Below are positions 25,410-35,900 of a DNA stretch of 41,671 nucleotides, piece by piece. The stretch covers positions 1 to 41,671 of the forward strand of contig RECS01000120.1 in the NCBI GenBank assembly GCA_007693915.1, written 5' to 3'. Positions within the stretch are counted from its first letter, which is position 1. Every line of letters begins with the position of its first letter. The notes under the pieces were generated by a model that worked only from the letters and a program-made list of their open reading frames with translations, made no database searches and was not told the origin of the DNA. The position numbers and the translations under genes are program-made. Source of the DNA: Saprospirales bacterium (GTDB lineage: Bacteria > Bacteroidota > Bacteroidia > Chitinophagales > Saprospiraceae).

Positions 25410-27539
25410 ATGGTATCAAAACAATTAAATCTTTTTGCATTTATCTTTACTCTGATTTTTTTGGGTAACCAATCACTTGGATCACAGACATTAAGGGGCT
25501 TTTCACCCGGCAAAGCAGAGGTACAGATAAAACTCGAACAAACGTTAAAGGAAAACATACATTCTGAAACATTTCGATCTCACCTTTATGCTATTACCTC
25601 TGAACCTCATCATGCAGGCAGTGAAGCAAGTCGAAGAGTTATAGACTACTTAAGTGAAGCTATGGAGAATGCGGGACTTGAGGTTACTCATTATGATTAT
25701 GATGTACTACTGGCTAATCCGGGCGAGGTGAAAATTCAATTGATTTCAGATTCAAGTAAAAAACTGATACCCAACAGGGAATATGTTTATGAGGAGGATC
25801 CTTGGTCGGCCCATCCGGAATTGTCTCATGGTTGGAATGCATATTCTGGTTCGGGAGATGTAACTGCAGAGTTTGTTTACGTCAATTACGGGACCAAAGA
25901 AGATTTTGAAAAGCTGGATAGTCTAGGTATTGAGTTGGGGGGAAAAATTGCTTTTGCAAGATACGGGAGGAATTTCAGGGGTTATAAGGCAAAATATGCT
26001 GAAGAATATGGAGCGTTAGGATTAGTTATTTTTACTGATGCCACCAAGAGCAGGTTAGATCCCTCGGCAACTTTTCCCCACACCGGATTTCTTGATCATT
26101 CGGCCATTCAACGTGGTTCATTAATTACGCTGGATTACTATGGGGATCCGCTGACACCTCATGGACCGTCTCTGCCAATTGATCATCCTGATACTCCCGA
26201 ACGATTAGACATTGCTGATGTTGATTTGCCACGAATCCCTGTTGCGCCTATCGGGTCTGCTGCGGGAGCTAAAATATTGTCTGCTATGCAGGGTGAAAAA
26301 GCACCAGATGACTGGCAGGGAGGATTTGATTTTGAGTACAGAATTCAAAGCGGGACTGATGTGAAGCTCAATCTCATGGTTGATCAACCGAGAGAAATAA
26401 AAAGGATTACCAATGTAATAGGTAAAATTGAAGGTAGTAAATACCCGGATGAATGGGTAATTTTGGGCTGCCATCATGATGCATGGACTTTCGGCACGGC
26501 AGATCCCAATAGCGGCACGGCTATGCTCCTGACTCTGGCGGATGCATTGGGAGAGTTAATGTCAGCAGGTTGGAGACCTGAGCGTACAATTGTTTTTGCT
26601 CACTGGGATGCAGAAGAATATGGTTTGATTGGTGCTACCGAATGGGTAGAGCAATTACTGGAAGAGTTAAAAGCCAATGCAGTAGCATATTTTAATGCTG
26701 ATATGACTGCAACAGGAGCTCGATTTGGCGCAGCAGCAACACCCTCTCTGCACACAGGCATTATTGAGGCCTCAAAATTCGTAACTCATCCAGATACTAC
26801 TATTTCGCTTTTTGAATACTGGACAAAGGACATTGAAACGGGTAGAGCACCTATTGGAAGGTTGGGGTCAGGCTCAGACTTTGCGCCTTTCGTACTCTAT
26901 GCAACAGTACCCGCGGCTCAAATTGGTTTGTACGGAAGTGTACCGGTTTATCATTCGGCTTTTGATAATTTATATTATTACGAAAGTTTTCTAGATGGAG
27001 ATTTTAAGTATGGACCTGCTTTGGCAGCTTATTACGGGCTTTTGACAACAAGGTTTGCCAATGCAGAAATAATTCCTTACGATTTTCATCGTTATGCGGT
27101 AAAGTGGATTTTACATTTAGAGGATCTTGAAAAAGAGTTCGATGGGGTCAACTTAAGCAATACCAATTTGATGAATCTTTTGGCGTTACTTGAGAATCAG
27201 ACAGCTTTTTACAACGAACTGATCAATGATTTTAGTGAGCATGGAATACCCATGATTGAATCTGTTGAAAAACTGAATAAAGAGCTGATTGTATGGGAGC
27301 GAAACTTGTTTTTAGAGGAGGGGCTGCCATTTAATCAATGGATGCAGAATATTTTTATTTCTCCTGATCCGTTTCAGGGATATGCTGCCTGGGTCTTGCC
27401 AGCAATAAGATATGTGCTTTTAAGCGAAGATGAAACGGTAAAGGACGAATGGGCGTCAATAATTGAAAAACATGAAATAGCTGTACGCCAGATGTTGCTC
27501 TCTATGCATAGAATAAACGACTTTCTTTATGGTGAATGA
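25410..27539 (+). CDS. M28 family zinc peptidase, glutamate carboxypeptidase II-like
   Basis: A 709-residue exported metallopeptidase resembling human GCPII/NAALADase. The signal peptide (MVSKQLNLFAFIFTLIFLGN, cleaved near GSQ) is followed by a PA (protease-associated) domain (about 130-270), the M28 catalytic domain, and a C-terminal transferrin-receptor-like dimerisation helical domain. The two-zinc site is complete: His355 (GCHHDAW), bridging Asp365 (ADPNSG), general base Glu402 and ligand Glu403 (WDAEEYG), Asp431 (FNADMT), and His515 (VYHSAFDN). GSGSDF corresponds to the S1' loop. ATG at 25410 is chosen over an in-frame GTG at 25338, since only the former begins at the signal peptide and the promoter lies between them. 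It likely trims peptides in the periplasm. Confidence 0.92.
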   Translation: MVSKQLNLFAFIFTLIFLGNQSLGSQTLRGFSPGKAEVQIKLEQTLKENIHSETFRSHLYAITSEPHHAGSEASRRVIDYLSEAMENAGLEVTHYDYDVLLANPGEVKIQLISDSSKKLIPNREYVYEEDPWSAHPELSHGWNAYSGSGDVTAEFVYVNYGTKEDFEKLDSLGIELGGKIAFARYGRNFRGYKAKYAEEYGALGLVIFTDATKSRLDPSATFPHTGFLDHSAIQRGSLITLDYYGDPLTPHGPSLPIDHPDTPERLDIADVDLPRIPVAPIGSAAGAKILSAMQGEKAPDDWQGGFDFEYRIQSGTDVKLNLMVDQPREIKRITNVIGKIEGSKYPDEWVILGCHHDAWTFGTADPNSGTAMLLTLADALGELMSAGWRPERTIVFAHWDAEEYGLIGATEWVEQLLEELKANAVAYFNADMTATGARFGAAATPSLHTGIIEASKFVTHPDTTISLFEYWTKDIETGRAPIGRLGSGSDFAPFVLYATVPAAQIGLYGSVPVYHSAFDNLYYYESFLDGDFKYGPALAAYYGLLTTRFANAEIIPYDFHRYAVKWILHLEDLEKEFDGVNLSNTNLMNLLALLENQTAFYNELINDFSEHGIPMIESVEKLNKELIVWERNLFLEEGLPFNQWMQNIFISPDPFQGYAAWVLPAIRYVLLSEDETVKDEWASIIEKHEIAVRQMLLSMHRINDFLYGE

Positions 27540-27593
27540 TCAATCTCATTAGTGTCTTTGATTATTATCATTTTCTGGAATCGAAGAGATCAT

Positions 27594-27601
27594 TAATTTT
27601 G
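27594..27601 (+). promoter_or_regulatory. -7 promoter element for the CBS-domain gene
   Basis: TAATTTTG is a perfect TAnnTTTG match 19 bases before the ATG at 27621, with TTTC 18 bases upstream as a one-mismatch -33 element. Confidence 0.55.
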
Positions 27602-27620
27602 AACTGTAAAAACGAAAAGT

Positions 27621-28055
27621 ATGGATTTAACTGAAAAGATATCAAATATAATGACTGCCAATGTGCATTATGTCTCAAAGGATGATGAATTATTTAAGGC
27701 GCTAAGGCTTATCCGAAATCATAAAATCAGGCATTTGCCAGTAGTAGATGGCAGCCAAATTGTAGGAATAATTAGCAGTTCTGATCTCAATAGATTGACT
27801 TTTGGTGGGCTGTTTTCAGGGACTGACCCGGATGAAGAAGGAATTTTGCAGATGCTTTCCATTTCCCAGGTGATGACCAGTAAAGTGAGGACTGTTTCAA
27901 GTGATAGTACCATTAAAGAGGTTGCAGAAATATTTGCCCGAGAGGAGTTTCATGCACTACCAGTGGCAGACAGAGATGGAAAACTGGCAGGCATTGTAAC
28001 CACTACTGATGTAATTAAATATATTCTTGAAAAACACACTACTTGGGTCTTTTAA
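27621..28055 (+). CDS. CBS-pair domain-containing protein
   Basis: A 144-residue cytoplasmic protein made entirely of two tandem CBS motifs: about 6-65 (ISNIMTANVHYVSKDDELFK ... HLPVVDGSQIVGIISSSDL) and about 80-140 (VMTSKVRTVSSDSTIKEVAE ... ALPVADRDGKLAGIVTTTDV). CBS pairs bind adenosine ligands (AMP, ATP, SAM) and act as energy-state sensors. As a stand-alone pair it must act on a separate partner. The start is a well-placed ATG with its own promoter. No obvious partner enzyme is adjacent. Confidence 0.9.
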   Translation: MDLTEKISNIMTANVHYVSKDDELFKALRLIRNHKIRHLPVVDGSQIVGIISSSDLNRLTFGGLFSGTDPDEEGILQMLSISQVMTSKVRTVSSDSTIKEVAEIFAREEFHALPVADRDGKLAGIVTTTDVIKYILEKHTTWVF

Positions 28056-28377
28056 TTAAAAGTCCGTAAGTATAGAAAATACAGTTTCTGGAAAGAATAA
28101 CTTTGTGAATAATGCTTAAGGGGAGTCTTTTTGAAGATTAAAGGTTAAAAATTGAAAGCCTGTCTCGTAAGAACACGGAATGAAATGGAGTGGACTGACG
28201 AGCTTGAAGGTGTGAAAATACTTTCCCCTTTAAATGTCCCGCTTTTCGCTTTTTGTCCGATGCCCTGAAATAAACCACAAGTGAGAAGGACCATACCCTG
28301 TTGAGTATGCTGATATAAGTTGTGGCTGTTTGTGAAAAAAGTTTTTTGTAAGACCATTTGACTTGTTTTTCAATCAG
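28056..28377. other. intergenic region with an isolated promoter-like box
   Basis: A 322-bp region between the CBS gene and the convergent TPR-CHAT gene. It contains an exact TAnnTTTG box (28098-28105) followed by a 9-codon frame (ATG at 28112, TAA at 28139), then ~230 bp without recognisable coding sequence. A small RNA or decayed gene is possible but unproven. Confidence 0.35.
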
Positions 28378-31182
28378 CTACAGCATACTCCATTTTTTCA
28401 AGCCATAGTAAAGTAGTATAAGTACCAAAATTCCGATTGGCAACCATAAGTGCCATTTTGCCATTTTTGACCTGAATGGGTTGTCGGGTATGCCATAAGA
28501 TTGATAGCCCGACCAAAAGTAAGGATGACTGTAAACAGGATGATTCGATTGAATCATTTCAAGTTGGGCATATCTCAGTGCTGCCGGTATGGTTTTTCCT
28601 TTGTTGTACAGCTTTTTATAAAAAGTTTTTGTCATTTGCAGGCCTGTAAGATCGTTTATGGGCCACAGTGTATTGATTAGGCTGCTGACCCCGGCTAAAG
28701 CAAAAGCCCTGTGAACACTTTCGGGTCCCTCCCCTCTTAAAATTGGACCAAAACCCGTCTCACATCCATTCAGGAAAATCAAATTAACCGGTATATCCAT
28801 TTTCTCTATATCGATCAAGCGAAGTAAGTAATTGCTGTTTTGACGATCATTTCCAATGTAAAAGGCAAAAAATGACAATTCAGGATATTGATCATGGGCA
28901 TAGGCATGACCACTTAAATGCAAAACCTGCGAATTGGAGACGACTGATTTAAAGTTTTCTATTGTTGCTTCTTCTCCAATAAATGCTTGAGCACTTAAGT
29001 TTTGGGACAACCATTTTACCTCATTGATATTGAAATTTAAGGCTGGTAGTGAAAACTGATAGGGAATGCCAGCCAAGCTTACCACTTCATTATTGTATTC
29101 AGGGGCAAATGCAGTAAACTCCCTCCCTTTTGGGACCCGGATATTTTCATACTGTAACTCGAGATTCTTTAATGAGAAGCCACCAAAAATCTTGGTGTAT
29201 TCAATTATGTATCTTGAGTTGCGGGCATCAATCTTTGGTTTTTTCAATGCACCCAATGGGATAACCGATGCTTCATCAACAGCAATAAATAAAAGGTACT
29301 CATTAAAAATAGAAACAGCCTCACCAACAAAATAATTAAATACCTTTTGGTTTAATTTTTCCAGAGCTCCTAAATGTGTGTGAAAAGCTTCATGGTTTCC
29401 ATAAACATCGGGCAATCTTTCAATCTCTTGTCGAAAATGCAGTGCAGTTGAAATAGCTTCCTCATCTATTGCTTTTTTCTCGAAAAAGTATCCTTTTTGA
29501 CTTAGGGCAATGATATACATATTGCCCTCACCAAAGAAATGGGTCAGTAAGCTGATGTCGTTGCTTATTATTTCTGGAATAAAATCTTTACCTATCTGGC
29601 TACCTCCCATCACTTCACGGATATATTGTCTTTCATTCCTGAGCTCATTTCTAAATAATTGTTCACGCTCAAGTCTAAGGCTTGCTAGTTTAGCCAGGCT
29701 CTCTCTTTGCTCCTGATTGTCAGAACTCTCCTCATTGGGCAGCTGAATCATATCTAGAAAGACTGAGTCATATTGTTGTTTAATGTGGTTGTCTCTGATT
29801 AAAATTTCAACTACGGCTTGATTCTCAGTAAGTTTATACATCAAGTGTTCAATTAGCAATATAGCACGTGAGCGGTCCGAAAAACGCAAAGCTTTTTCAG
29901 CCCATTTTTCGGGATCTGAAATGTTGGAAAGTTCGTACAGGGCATGGATACCGGTTTCAAAAATAGACATAAAATCCCTGACAATTTTATTTTTTGTCAA
30001 AGGGATAAAAACAGAGGATAGGTGGTACTCAAGCAAATCAGCTAAGGCTCCTGCATTTCTGTAAACATCTATTAAGAGTGCCTCTTTTTCATCAGTTGGC
30101 AGATCAGTCTTTAAGGCTTCCTTGAGTAGTGAGTAGTTGTATATATTTCGTGCCTTCATGAGGGATTCCAAGTCGTCAACATCTTTATCTAATAGGTTCT
30201 TGAATGGTTTAATTTTTTGTTCGCATAGTTTTAGATAGTGTCGCGCATCCTTAAATTTGTCCATTTTAATTAAAAATTCCGCTGCTGTGTTATACATGTT
30301 ACAATAAAAATGCGGATCGACATCCCTGATACCCTCCAACCTCTGCAAACCCTCTTCTAAAGTTAATAAAGCACTTTGATAATCCCCTTTTCGATGGAAA
30401 TACATCACCTCTATCTGGGTTTGATAAACTAATCCCTCATGACTAAATGGGTAATCCTTGTTCAATTCTAAAAACTCAGCATATACCTGATCTGCCTTTT
30501 GCAATTTTTCCAGATTGATATAAAGTTGCATCAACTGCAAAAGAATGGATTGGTGAATCATCGGATGATAGACATCGGGATGAAAAAGTATTTCTATTGT
30601 TTTTTCAAAATATTCTTCAGCCGCTCTATAGTTTCCCATCAAATTATAGCTATACGCAAGATTTCTGTAATTGGCAAAATGGTAGCTAATCTCATCCGAA
30701 AAATGCTCCTTGTCAATTTCGCTTGCTTTCAATAGGTAATCCACTGCAATTTGTTGAAGTCCCATTTTTCCATAGCATACTGTCAGTTCGGAATAAGTAA
30801 CTGTTTTGCAATCCCACTTGGAATAACATTCGAGTTCGGTACATTTTTCAAGATTGGAATATAAGATTTCCAATGCCTCTCTATATCTTCCCAATTCAAT
30901 CAGGTGGTAGCCTAAGGCTTCATTAAAAGTAACCAATCTCTGATAATCTATTGTGTCGACCTTATTTAAAATGATTTCTCGACCCTTTTCAAAAATCTCA
31001 GCAGCACTGTAGTTGTCGCCAGAATGACTTTTTTGCCAACCTTCATTATAAAGTGCGGTAAGTTGATCTCCATCAGAATTAGATTGATTTGTACTTGCAG
31101 GTTTCGTTTCACCGGAAAGTAGTATACCTGACAAACTTATACAAAGGAAAAAAATTGATATCATCCTGAGATTAACATTCAT
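28378..31182 (-). CDS. exported TPR-CHAT domain protein (caspase-like)
   Basis: A 934-residue protein with a signal peptide (MNVNLRMISIFFLCISLSGI), a long series of tetratricopeptide-like helical repeats (about 45-420, for example NYRAAEEYFEKTIEIL and GDYQSALLTLEEGLQRLEGI), a helical linker (about 430-510), a CHAT domain (about 620-905), and a C-terminal membrane helix (about 910-930, WLPIGILVLILLYYGLKKW). The caspase-type dyad is visible: His759 (LHLSGHAYAHDQ) and Cys807 (IFLNGCETGFG), followed by the typical GEGPESVHRAFALAGVSSLINTLWP and HPYFWSGYQSYG. Signal peptide plus C-terminal anchor predicts that the protease domain faces the periplasm. It is monocistronic. Activity and substrate are unknown. 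Confidence 0.87.
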   Translation of the reverse strand: MNVNLRMISIFFLCISLSGILLSGETKPASTNQSNSDGDQLTALYNEGWQKSHSGDNYSAAEIFEKGREIILNKVDTIDYQRLVTFNEALGYHLIELGRYREALEILYSNLEKCTELECYSKWDCKTVTYSELTVCYGKMGLQQIAVDYLLKASEIDKEHFSDEISYHFANYRNLAYSYNLMGNYRAAEEYFEKTIEILFHPDVYHPMIHQSILLQLMQLYINLEKLQKADQVYAEFLELNKDYPFSHEGLVYQTQIEVMYFHRKGDYQSALLTLEEGLQRLEGIRDVDPHFYCNMYNTAAEFLIKMDKFKDARHYLKLCEQKIKPFKNLLDKDVDDLESLMKARNIYNYSLLKEALKTDLPTDEKEALLIDVYRNAGALADLLEYHLSSVFIPLTKNKIVRDFMSIFETGIHALYELSNISDPEKWAEKALRFSDRSRAILLIEHLMYKLTENQAVVEILIRDNHIKQQYDSVFLDMIQLPNEESSDNQEQRESLAKLASLRLEREQLFRNELRNERQYIREVMGGSQIGKDFIPEIISNDISLLTHFFGEGNMYIIALSQKGYFFEKKAIDEEAISTALHFRQEIERLPDVYGNHEAFHTHLGALEKLNQKVFNYFVGEAVSIFNEYLLFIAVDEASVIPLGALKKPKIDARNSRYIIEYTKIFGGFSLKNLELQYENIRVPKGREFTAFAPEYNNEVVSLAGIPYQFSLPALNFNINEVKWLSQNLSAQAFIGEEATIENFKSVVSNSQVLHLSGHAYAHDQYPELSFFAFYIGNDRQNSNYLLRLIDIEKMDIPVNLIFLNGCETGFGPILRGEGPESVHRAFALAGVSSLINTLWPINDLTGLQMTKTFYKKLYNKGKTIPAALRYAQLEMIQSNHPVYSHPYFWSGYQSYGIPDNPFRSKMAKWHLWLPIGILVLILLYYGLKKWSML

Positions 31183-31599
31183 CTTCTGCTTTTTTTAAGA
31201 CGAGTAAGTTCGCATTTTACTCAGGCTAAAGATATAGAAAAATTCGGAAACCCGGGGAAAGCTGATACGGATTGTCATTGAGCACGATAAAGAAAAAACA
31301 TAAACTTGTTTTGCCAACTGTCACACTAAAGATTTCATAATAACCTCATTTGGATCATCCTAAGTTGCACAAATCATTGAAATTCAACAATAAAAAAAGA
31401 AAACAACTCCCAAAGTGAGAATTACTCCAATGTTTTGATAGAAATCCTATTGCGGTAAAATTTTCATTTACCAATACACAGTCCAGGTTGGTTGGGTAAA
31501 AAAAATTTAAATTAAGTACCGAACAAATTAAGATTGCTAGCGCGTCAGTAAGGAATTAATGTTGATTTGGAATACTAATGAAACGTAGAATATTTAAAT
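31183..31599. other. intergenic region between TPR-CHAT gene and efflux operon
   Basis: About 417 bp of AT-rich sequence with no recognisable gene. The left end should carry the promoter of the TPR-CHAT gene; a TATCTTTA box (TAnnTTTG with one mismatch) lies on the minus strand at 31234-31227, 45 bases above the ATG. I see no clean terminator for the efflux operon at the right end. Confidence 0.4.
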
Positions 31600-32907
31600 C
31601 TACCAAAAAAAACGATTAGTTAAAGCGATAAGATTAATATAAGCCGTAGCCCTCGACCGCCTAAGTGCAGCTACTGCCTCTTCCGTTCTGACCAATTGCT
31701 GTTGTATCTCTCTGAGCTCAAAATTACTGATTCGCCCTGCTCTGTACATTTCTTCAGCTAGAGAAAGATTTAGTCTTGCGAGCTCCTCATTATTTAGCTC
31801 AATGTCTAAAACACGGCCTGCACTTTCAAATTCTTCAAAGCGAATTCGCAACTCAGCATCTAATGCCGCTCTTAAATCTGCAATTTGAAACTCACTTATT
31901 CGGGTTTCCAGTTCAGCTATTTGGATAGTTCTCCTGCTGCGCTCACCATCGAAAATATTAAATCTTAAAGTAGCACCCACGAAAGGTCCATAATTTCTAT
32001 TGGACTGTAATAGCCCCACATCCGATCTGGTGTAGGTATGATTGATACCGGCACTAAGATCCAGAGTCGGGTATTTTTCAGCCTCGCGGAGTTCTAGATT
32101 TAAGGAACTGATTTGTTGACGTATCAATTCCAACATGATTTCAGGATTTTCAGCTTGAATTTCATCTGCCAGCATATCTACATCTAAATCCGCATCCTCA
32201 AAATAGCCTTCAGATTCAAGTGAGGCTCCCGCATCTTCCACATTCATCAAACGAAAGAGGTCCATTCTGGCAGTTTTCTTCCAACTGCTCATTTGTTCAA
32301 GTCTCGCCCTTTCTCTGTTTAATTCCGACTGTGTTTGTAAGAGGTTGATTCGCGTACCACGACCTAATCTGAGTCTTTCCTGTTCCAGCCTCTCAAGATC
32401 TTCGAAAAACGCAACGCTTTGTGTAAGTAGTTCTTCAGCATCCTGATAATACAATACGGCATAATAAGCATTTGCCAGACGCACCAAAAGGTCTCTGGAC
32501 AACAGTTCGACTTGCTGCTCATTTAAACGTTCATTACTCTCCAAAATAAACTTTCGGTTTCGGGCAGCACCGCCATCATACACCGTCCAATCTGCTTGTA
32601 TGGCAGTATTTATCCCAAATGTACCGGCCCAGTTCGCCTCTCTCAACTGACCGTCAAAAAAGGTCTGTTTGGTATTGTTGGATGAATAATTTACCCCTGA
32701 TTGAAAATAAACAGAGGGTAATAATCCTGCATTGCCGGGATGATTTTCTACACTTGCAATTTCCTTGTCAACAATTGCAATGCGAATGCCATAATTCTCT
32801 AGCATCGCTTCCCCGAATGCCTCTTCCAATGAAAGCGTCAATTCCTGACCACTTAAGTAAAGAAAGGAAGAGAAAAGAAAAAAAGAAATGATAGAAATCC
32901 TGATCAT
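31600..32907 (-). CDS. TolC family outer membrane efflux protein
   Basis: A 435-residue outer-membrane channel of an RND-type tripartite pump. The signal peptide (MIRISIISFFLFSSFLYLSG) is followed by two OEP repeats of long alpha-helices separated by beta strands; ERLRLGRGTRINLLQTQSEL and EEMYRAGRISNFELREIQQQ are the conserved helix-turn segments of the two repeats. It assembles as a trimer in the outer membrane and docks to the adaptor. Its ATG overlaps the stop of the pump gene by 4 bp (ATGA), so translation is coupled. It is the last gene of the operon. Confidence 0.92.
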   Translation of the reverse strand: MIRISIISFFLFSSFLYLSGQELTLSLEEAFGEAMLENYGIRIAIVDKEIASVENHPGNAGLLPSVYFQSGVNYSSNNTKQTFFDGQLREANWAGTFGINTAIQADWTVYDGGAARNRKFILESNERLNEQQVELLSRDLLVRLANAYYAVLYYQDAEELLTQSVAFFEDLERLEQERLRLGRGTRINLLQTQSELNRERARLEQMSSWKKTARMDLFRLMNVEDAGASLESEGYFEDADLDVDMLADEIQAENPEIMLELIRQQISSLNLELREAEKYPTLDLSAGINHTYTRSDVGLLQSNRNYGPFVGATLRFNIFDGERSRRTIQIAELETRISEFQIADLRAALDAELRIRFEEFESAGRVLDIELNNEELARLNLSLAEEMYRAGRISNFELREIQQQLVRTEEAVAALRRSRATAYINLIALTNRFFW

Positions 32908-35900
32908 GAAGGGTTCGTTTCCTGAGTATTTAAGAGTTTACTTTTCCTGGACAATAAAACGTACATCGCCGGAATAATGTACAAAGTTAATAAAAGAGAG
33001 AACATTAATCCACCGACTACAACTATACCCATTGGGATTCTCGAAGTTGCAGAAGCTCCAAGAGCAAGAGCTATAGGTAAGGTCGCCAGAGAAGTCGCTA
33101 GACTAGTCATCAGAATCGGCCTGAACCTCAAACCAGCAGCTTCTAATGCAGCTTCTTTAAGCGTTTTAGAACTCGGTAATTTTTGGTTGGCGAACTCAAC
33201 GATGAGAATACCATTTTTTGTAACAATTCCTACCAGAACAATTATACCAATCTGGCTAAATATATTCATGCTTTGCCCAAAGACGTGCAAACATATCAAG
33301 GCTCCAATTAGTGCCAGTGGAACTGTGAACATAATCACAAACGGATCCACAAAACTCTCAAACTGGGCAGCTAGAGCAAGAAAAACAAGTATTAAGGCAA
33401 AAATAAATGCAAAATAAAGACCTCCGGCACTCTCTGCAAAGTCTCTTGATGTTCCCGTAAGGGTAGTAAAAAAAGAATCATCTAAAACCTCACCGGCAAT
33501 CTCATCCATAGCATCAATGCCTTGCCCTAAACTAAAGCCGTCCACCAATCCGGCCGATACTGTAGCAGATACATAGCGATTATATCTAAAAAGTTGAGGT
33601 GGTGAAGAACGCTCTTCTAGTGTAACCAGATTGGTCAATGGAATCAGCTCACCATGTCTATTCCTTACGCTCGCCTGAATTAAATCAATGGGTTCATTAC
33701 GGCTGGTTCTTATGGCCTCCCCGATGACTTCATATTGCTTACCATTCATAATGAAAAAACCATATCGCTGACCGGCAAAAAAGAGCTGTAGCGTCTCAGC
33801 TATATCTCGTACACTTACACCTAAGGAGTTTGCCCTTATTCGGTCAATACTTACAGTTATCTCTGGCTTAGTAAATTTCAGATTAACATCAACCACATTG
33901 AAAGCCGGATGTTCTTCAGCTTTTTTTACAAAATCAGGAAGTACTTCACGCATTCTATCCAGAGTAGGTGCTTGAATCACATACTGAACGGGTAGCCCAC
34001 TCAGGTTGCGCCCTACTTGTATGGTTTGATCCTGAGCTGCAAAAGACCTTGCAAAATTATTTGCTCTTAATTTGGGGAATATCTCATTAATGATTTCCTG
34101 TTGACTCCTGCCTCTTTCAGATGGTTCAGATAATGCAACTCTGATAAAAGATGAATTCACAGAAGTTGATGCACCAAATCCCGGGGAGGTAACAGAAATA
34201 ATAGATGTTTTCTCGGGTATGGTATCAATAAACTGCAATAGCTCCATGACATACTCATCCATCAATTCAAAAGAAGTACCTTCCGGCGCTGAACTAATTA
34301 TCCTGAATCTACTCTTATCTTCTAAAGGAGCCAATTCAGAGGGAAGGATATTGAGAAAATGATAAATTCCAAATCCGGCACCAAGTACAACAAAGATAGC
34401 TACCCAGTGTACTTTGAGAAAAGCCTCAAGTGATTTTTTGTACCCCCGATTCAAACCAGCAAAGAATGGTTCTGTTACTCGGTGCAAAAAGCCCTGGGTA
34501 TCACGTTTTTTCAAAAGCCGAGAACCAAGCATAGGTGTCATGGTCAGGGAGACAAAAGTGGAAATGATAACAGCACCTGCTAAGACCATTCCAAATTCTC
34601 TAAATAATCTCCCTGTTGCACCTTCCAGAAAAATGATGGGCATAAAAACAGCTATCAGAGCAACGGTAGTAGCAATAATCGCAAAATAAATTTCTTTGGC
34701 ACCCTCTCGTGCAGCCTCCATTGGGCTAAACCCTTTTTCTATTTTCTGGTAAATATTTTCCAACATCACTATGGCGTCATCTACCACCAGACCTGTTGCC
34801 AGTACAACTCCCAACAGGGTGAGAATATTAATGGTAAAACCAAAAACATACATCACAAAAAAGGATCCAATCAAAGAGATAGGAATGGCTACTACCGGAA
34901 TCAGAGTCGTCCTCCAATCCCGTAGAAAAAAGAAAATAACAAGTACCACCAAAATAAATGCCAAAAATATGGTCGTCTGTACTTCCGTAATGGCATTCCG
35001 TATAGTAGTGGTGGTGTCTATCGCATAACCCAACTGGATGTCTTCGGGCAGTTCTCTTTGTAGCACCTCTACCCTATTGTAAAACTCATCCGCAATTTCG
35101 ATGTAATTGGCTCCCGGCTGCGGGGTCACAGCTAGTCCAACCATCGGAATTTTGTTATTACCTCGCAAAAGGGTCCTCATATTTTGAGGCGCAATCATGG
35201 CATCCCCCACATCTTTCAGCCGCACAATAACCCCATTATCTTCTCTGATAATCAGATTTCTGAATTCCTCGGGAGTGCTCATTTGCCCAAAAGTTCGTAT
35301 AGTCAATTCGGTTCGATAACCTTCAATATTTCCACTTGGAAGCTCTACATTTTCTCGATTTAAGGCATTTCTTACATCAACCGGGCTAACGCCAAAGGCG
35401 TTCATTTTTGCAGGATCGAGATTGAGTCGCATAGAATACCTCTTACTCCCCCAAACCCTGATCAAACTAATACCTGGAATTGTTTGCAACCGCTCTTTGA
35501 GTACTTCATCGGCAAACTGAGTGAGTTGCATCAGATCGCGTCTGTCACTTTGGACAGTAAGAACAACAACTAATGAGGATGCATCCGCATCGGCTTTTTG
35601 TACGGTAGGTGGCTCCACATCGGGAGGGAGAGATCTAATGGATCGGGAGACCCTATCCCGGACATCATTGGCAGCCGTCTCTAGATCAACATTTAAATCA
35701 AACTCCACAGTTATGGTACTTCTACCATCAGAACTGACTGAAGACATTTCGCGAATGCCGGCAATACCATTGATATTCTCCTCAAGTGGTTCAGTAATCT
35801 GGGATTCAATTACATCCGCATTGGCACCCGGATAGTTGGTTACCACAGTAATTATTGGGGGATCTACACTTGGATACTCCCTCAAACCAAGATAGGTGGA

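Noticed and set aside
32977-35835. Plus-strand reading frames opposite the RND pump gene
   Set aside because: They are mirror frames of a strongly conserved transporter with normal codon structure on the minus strand.
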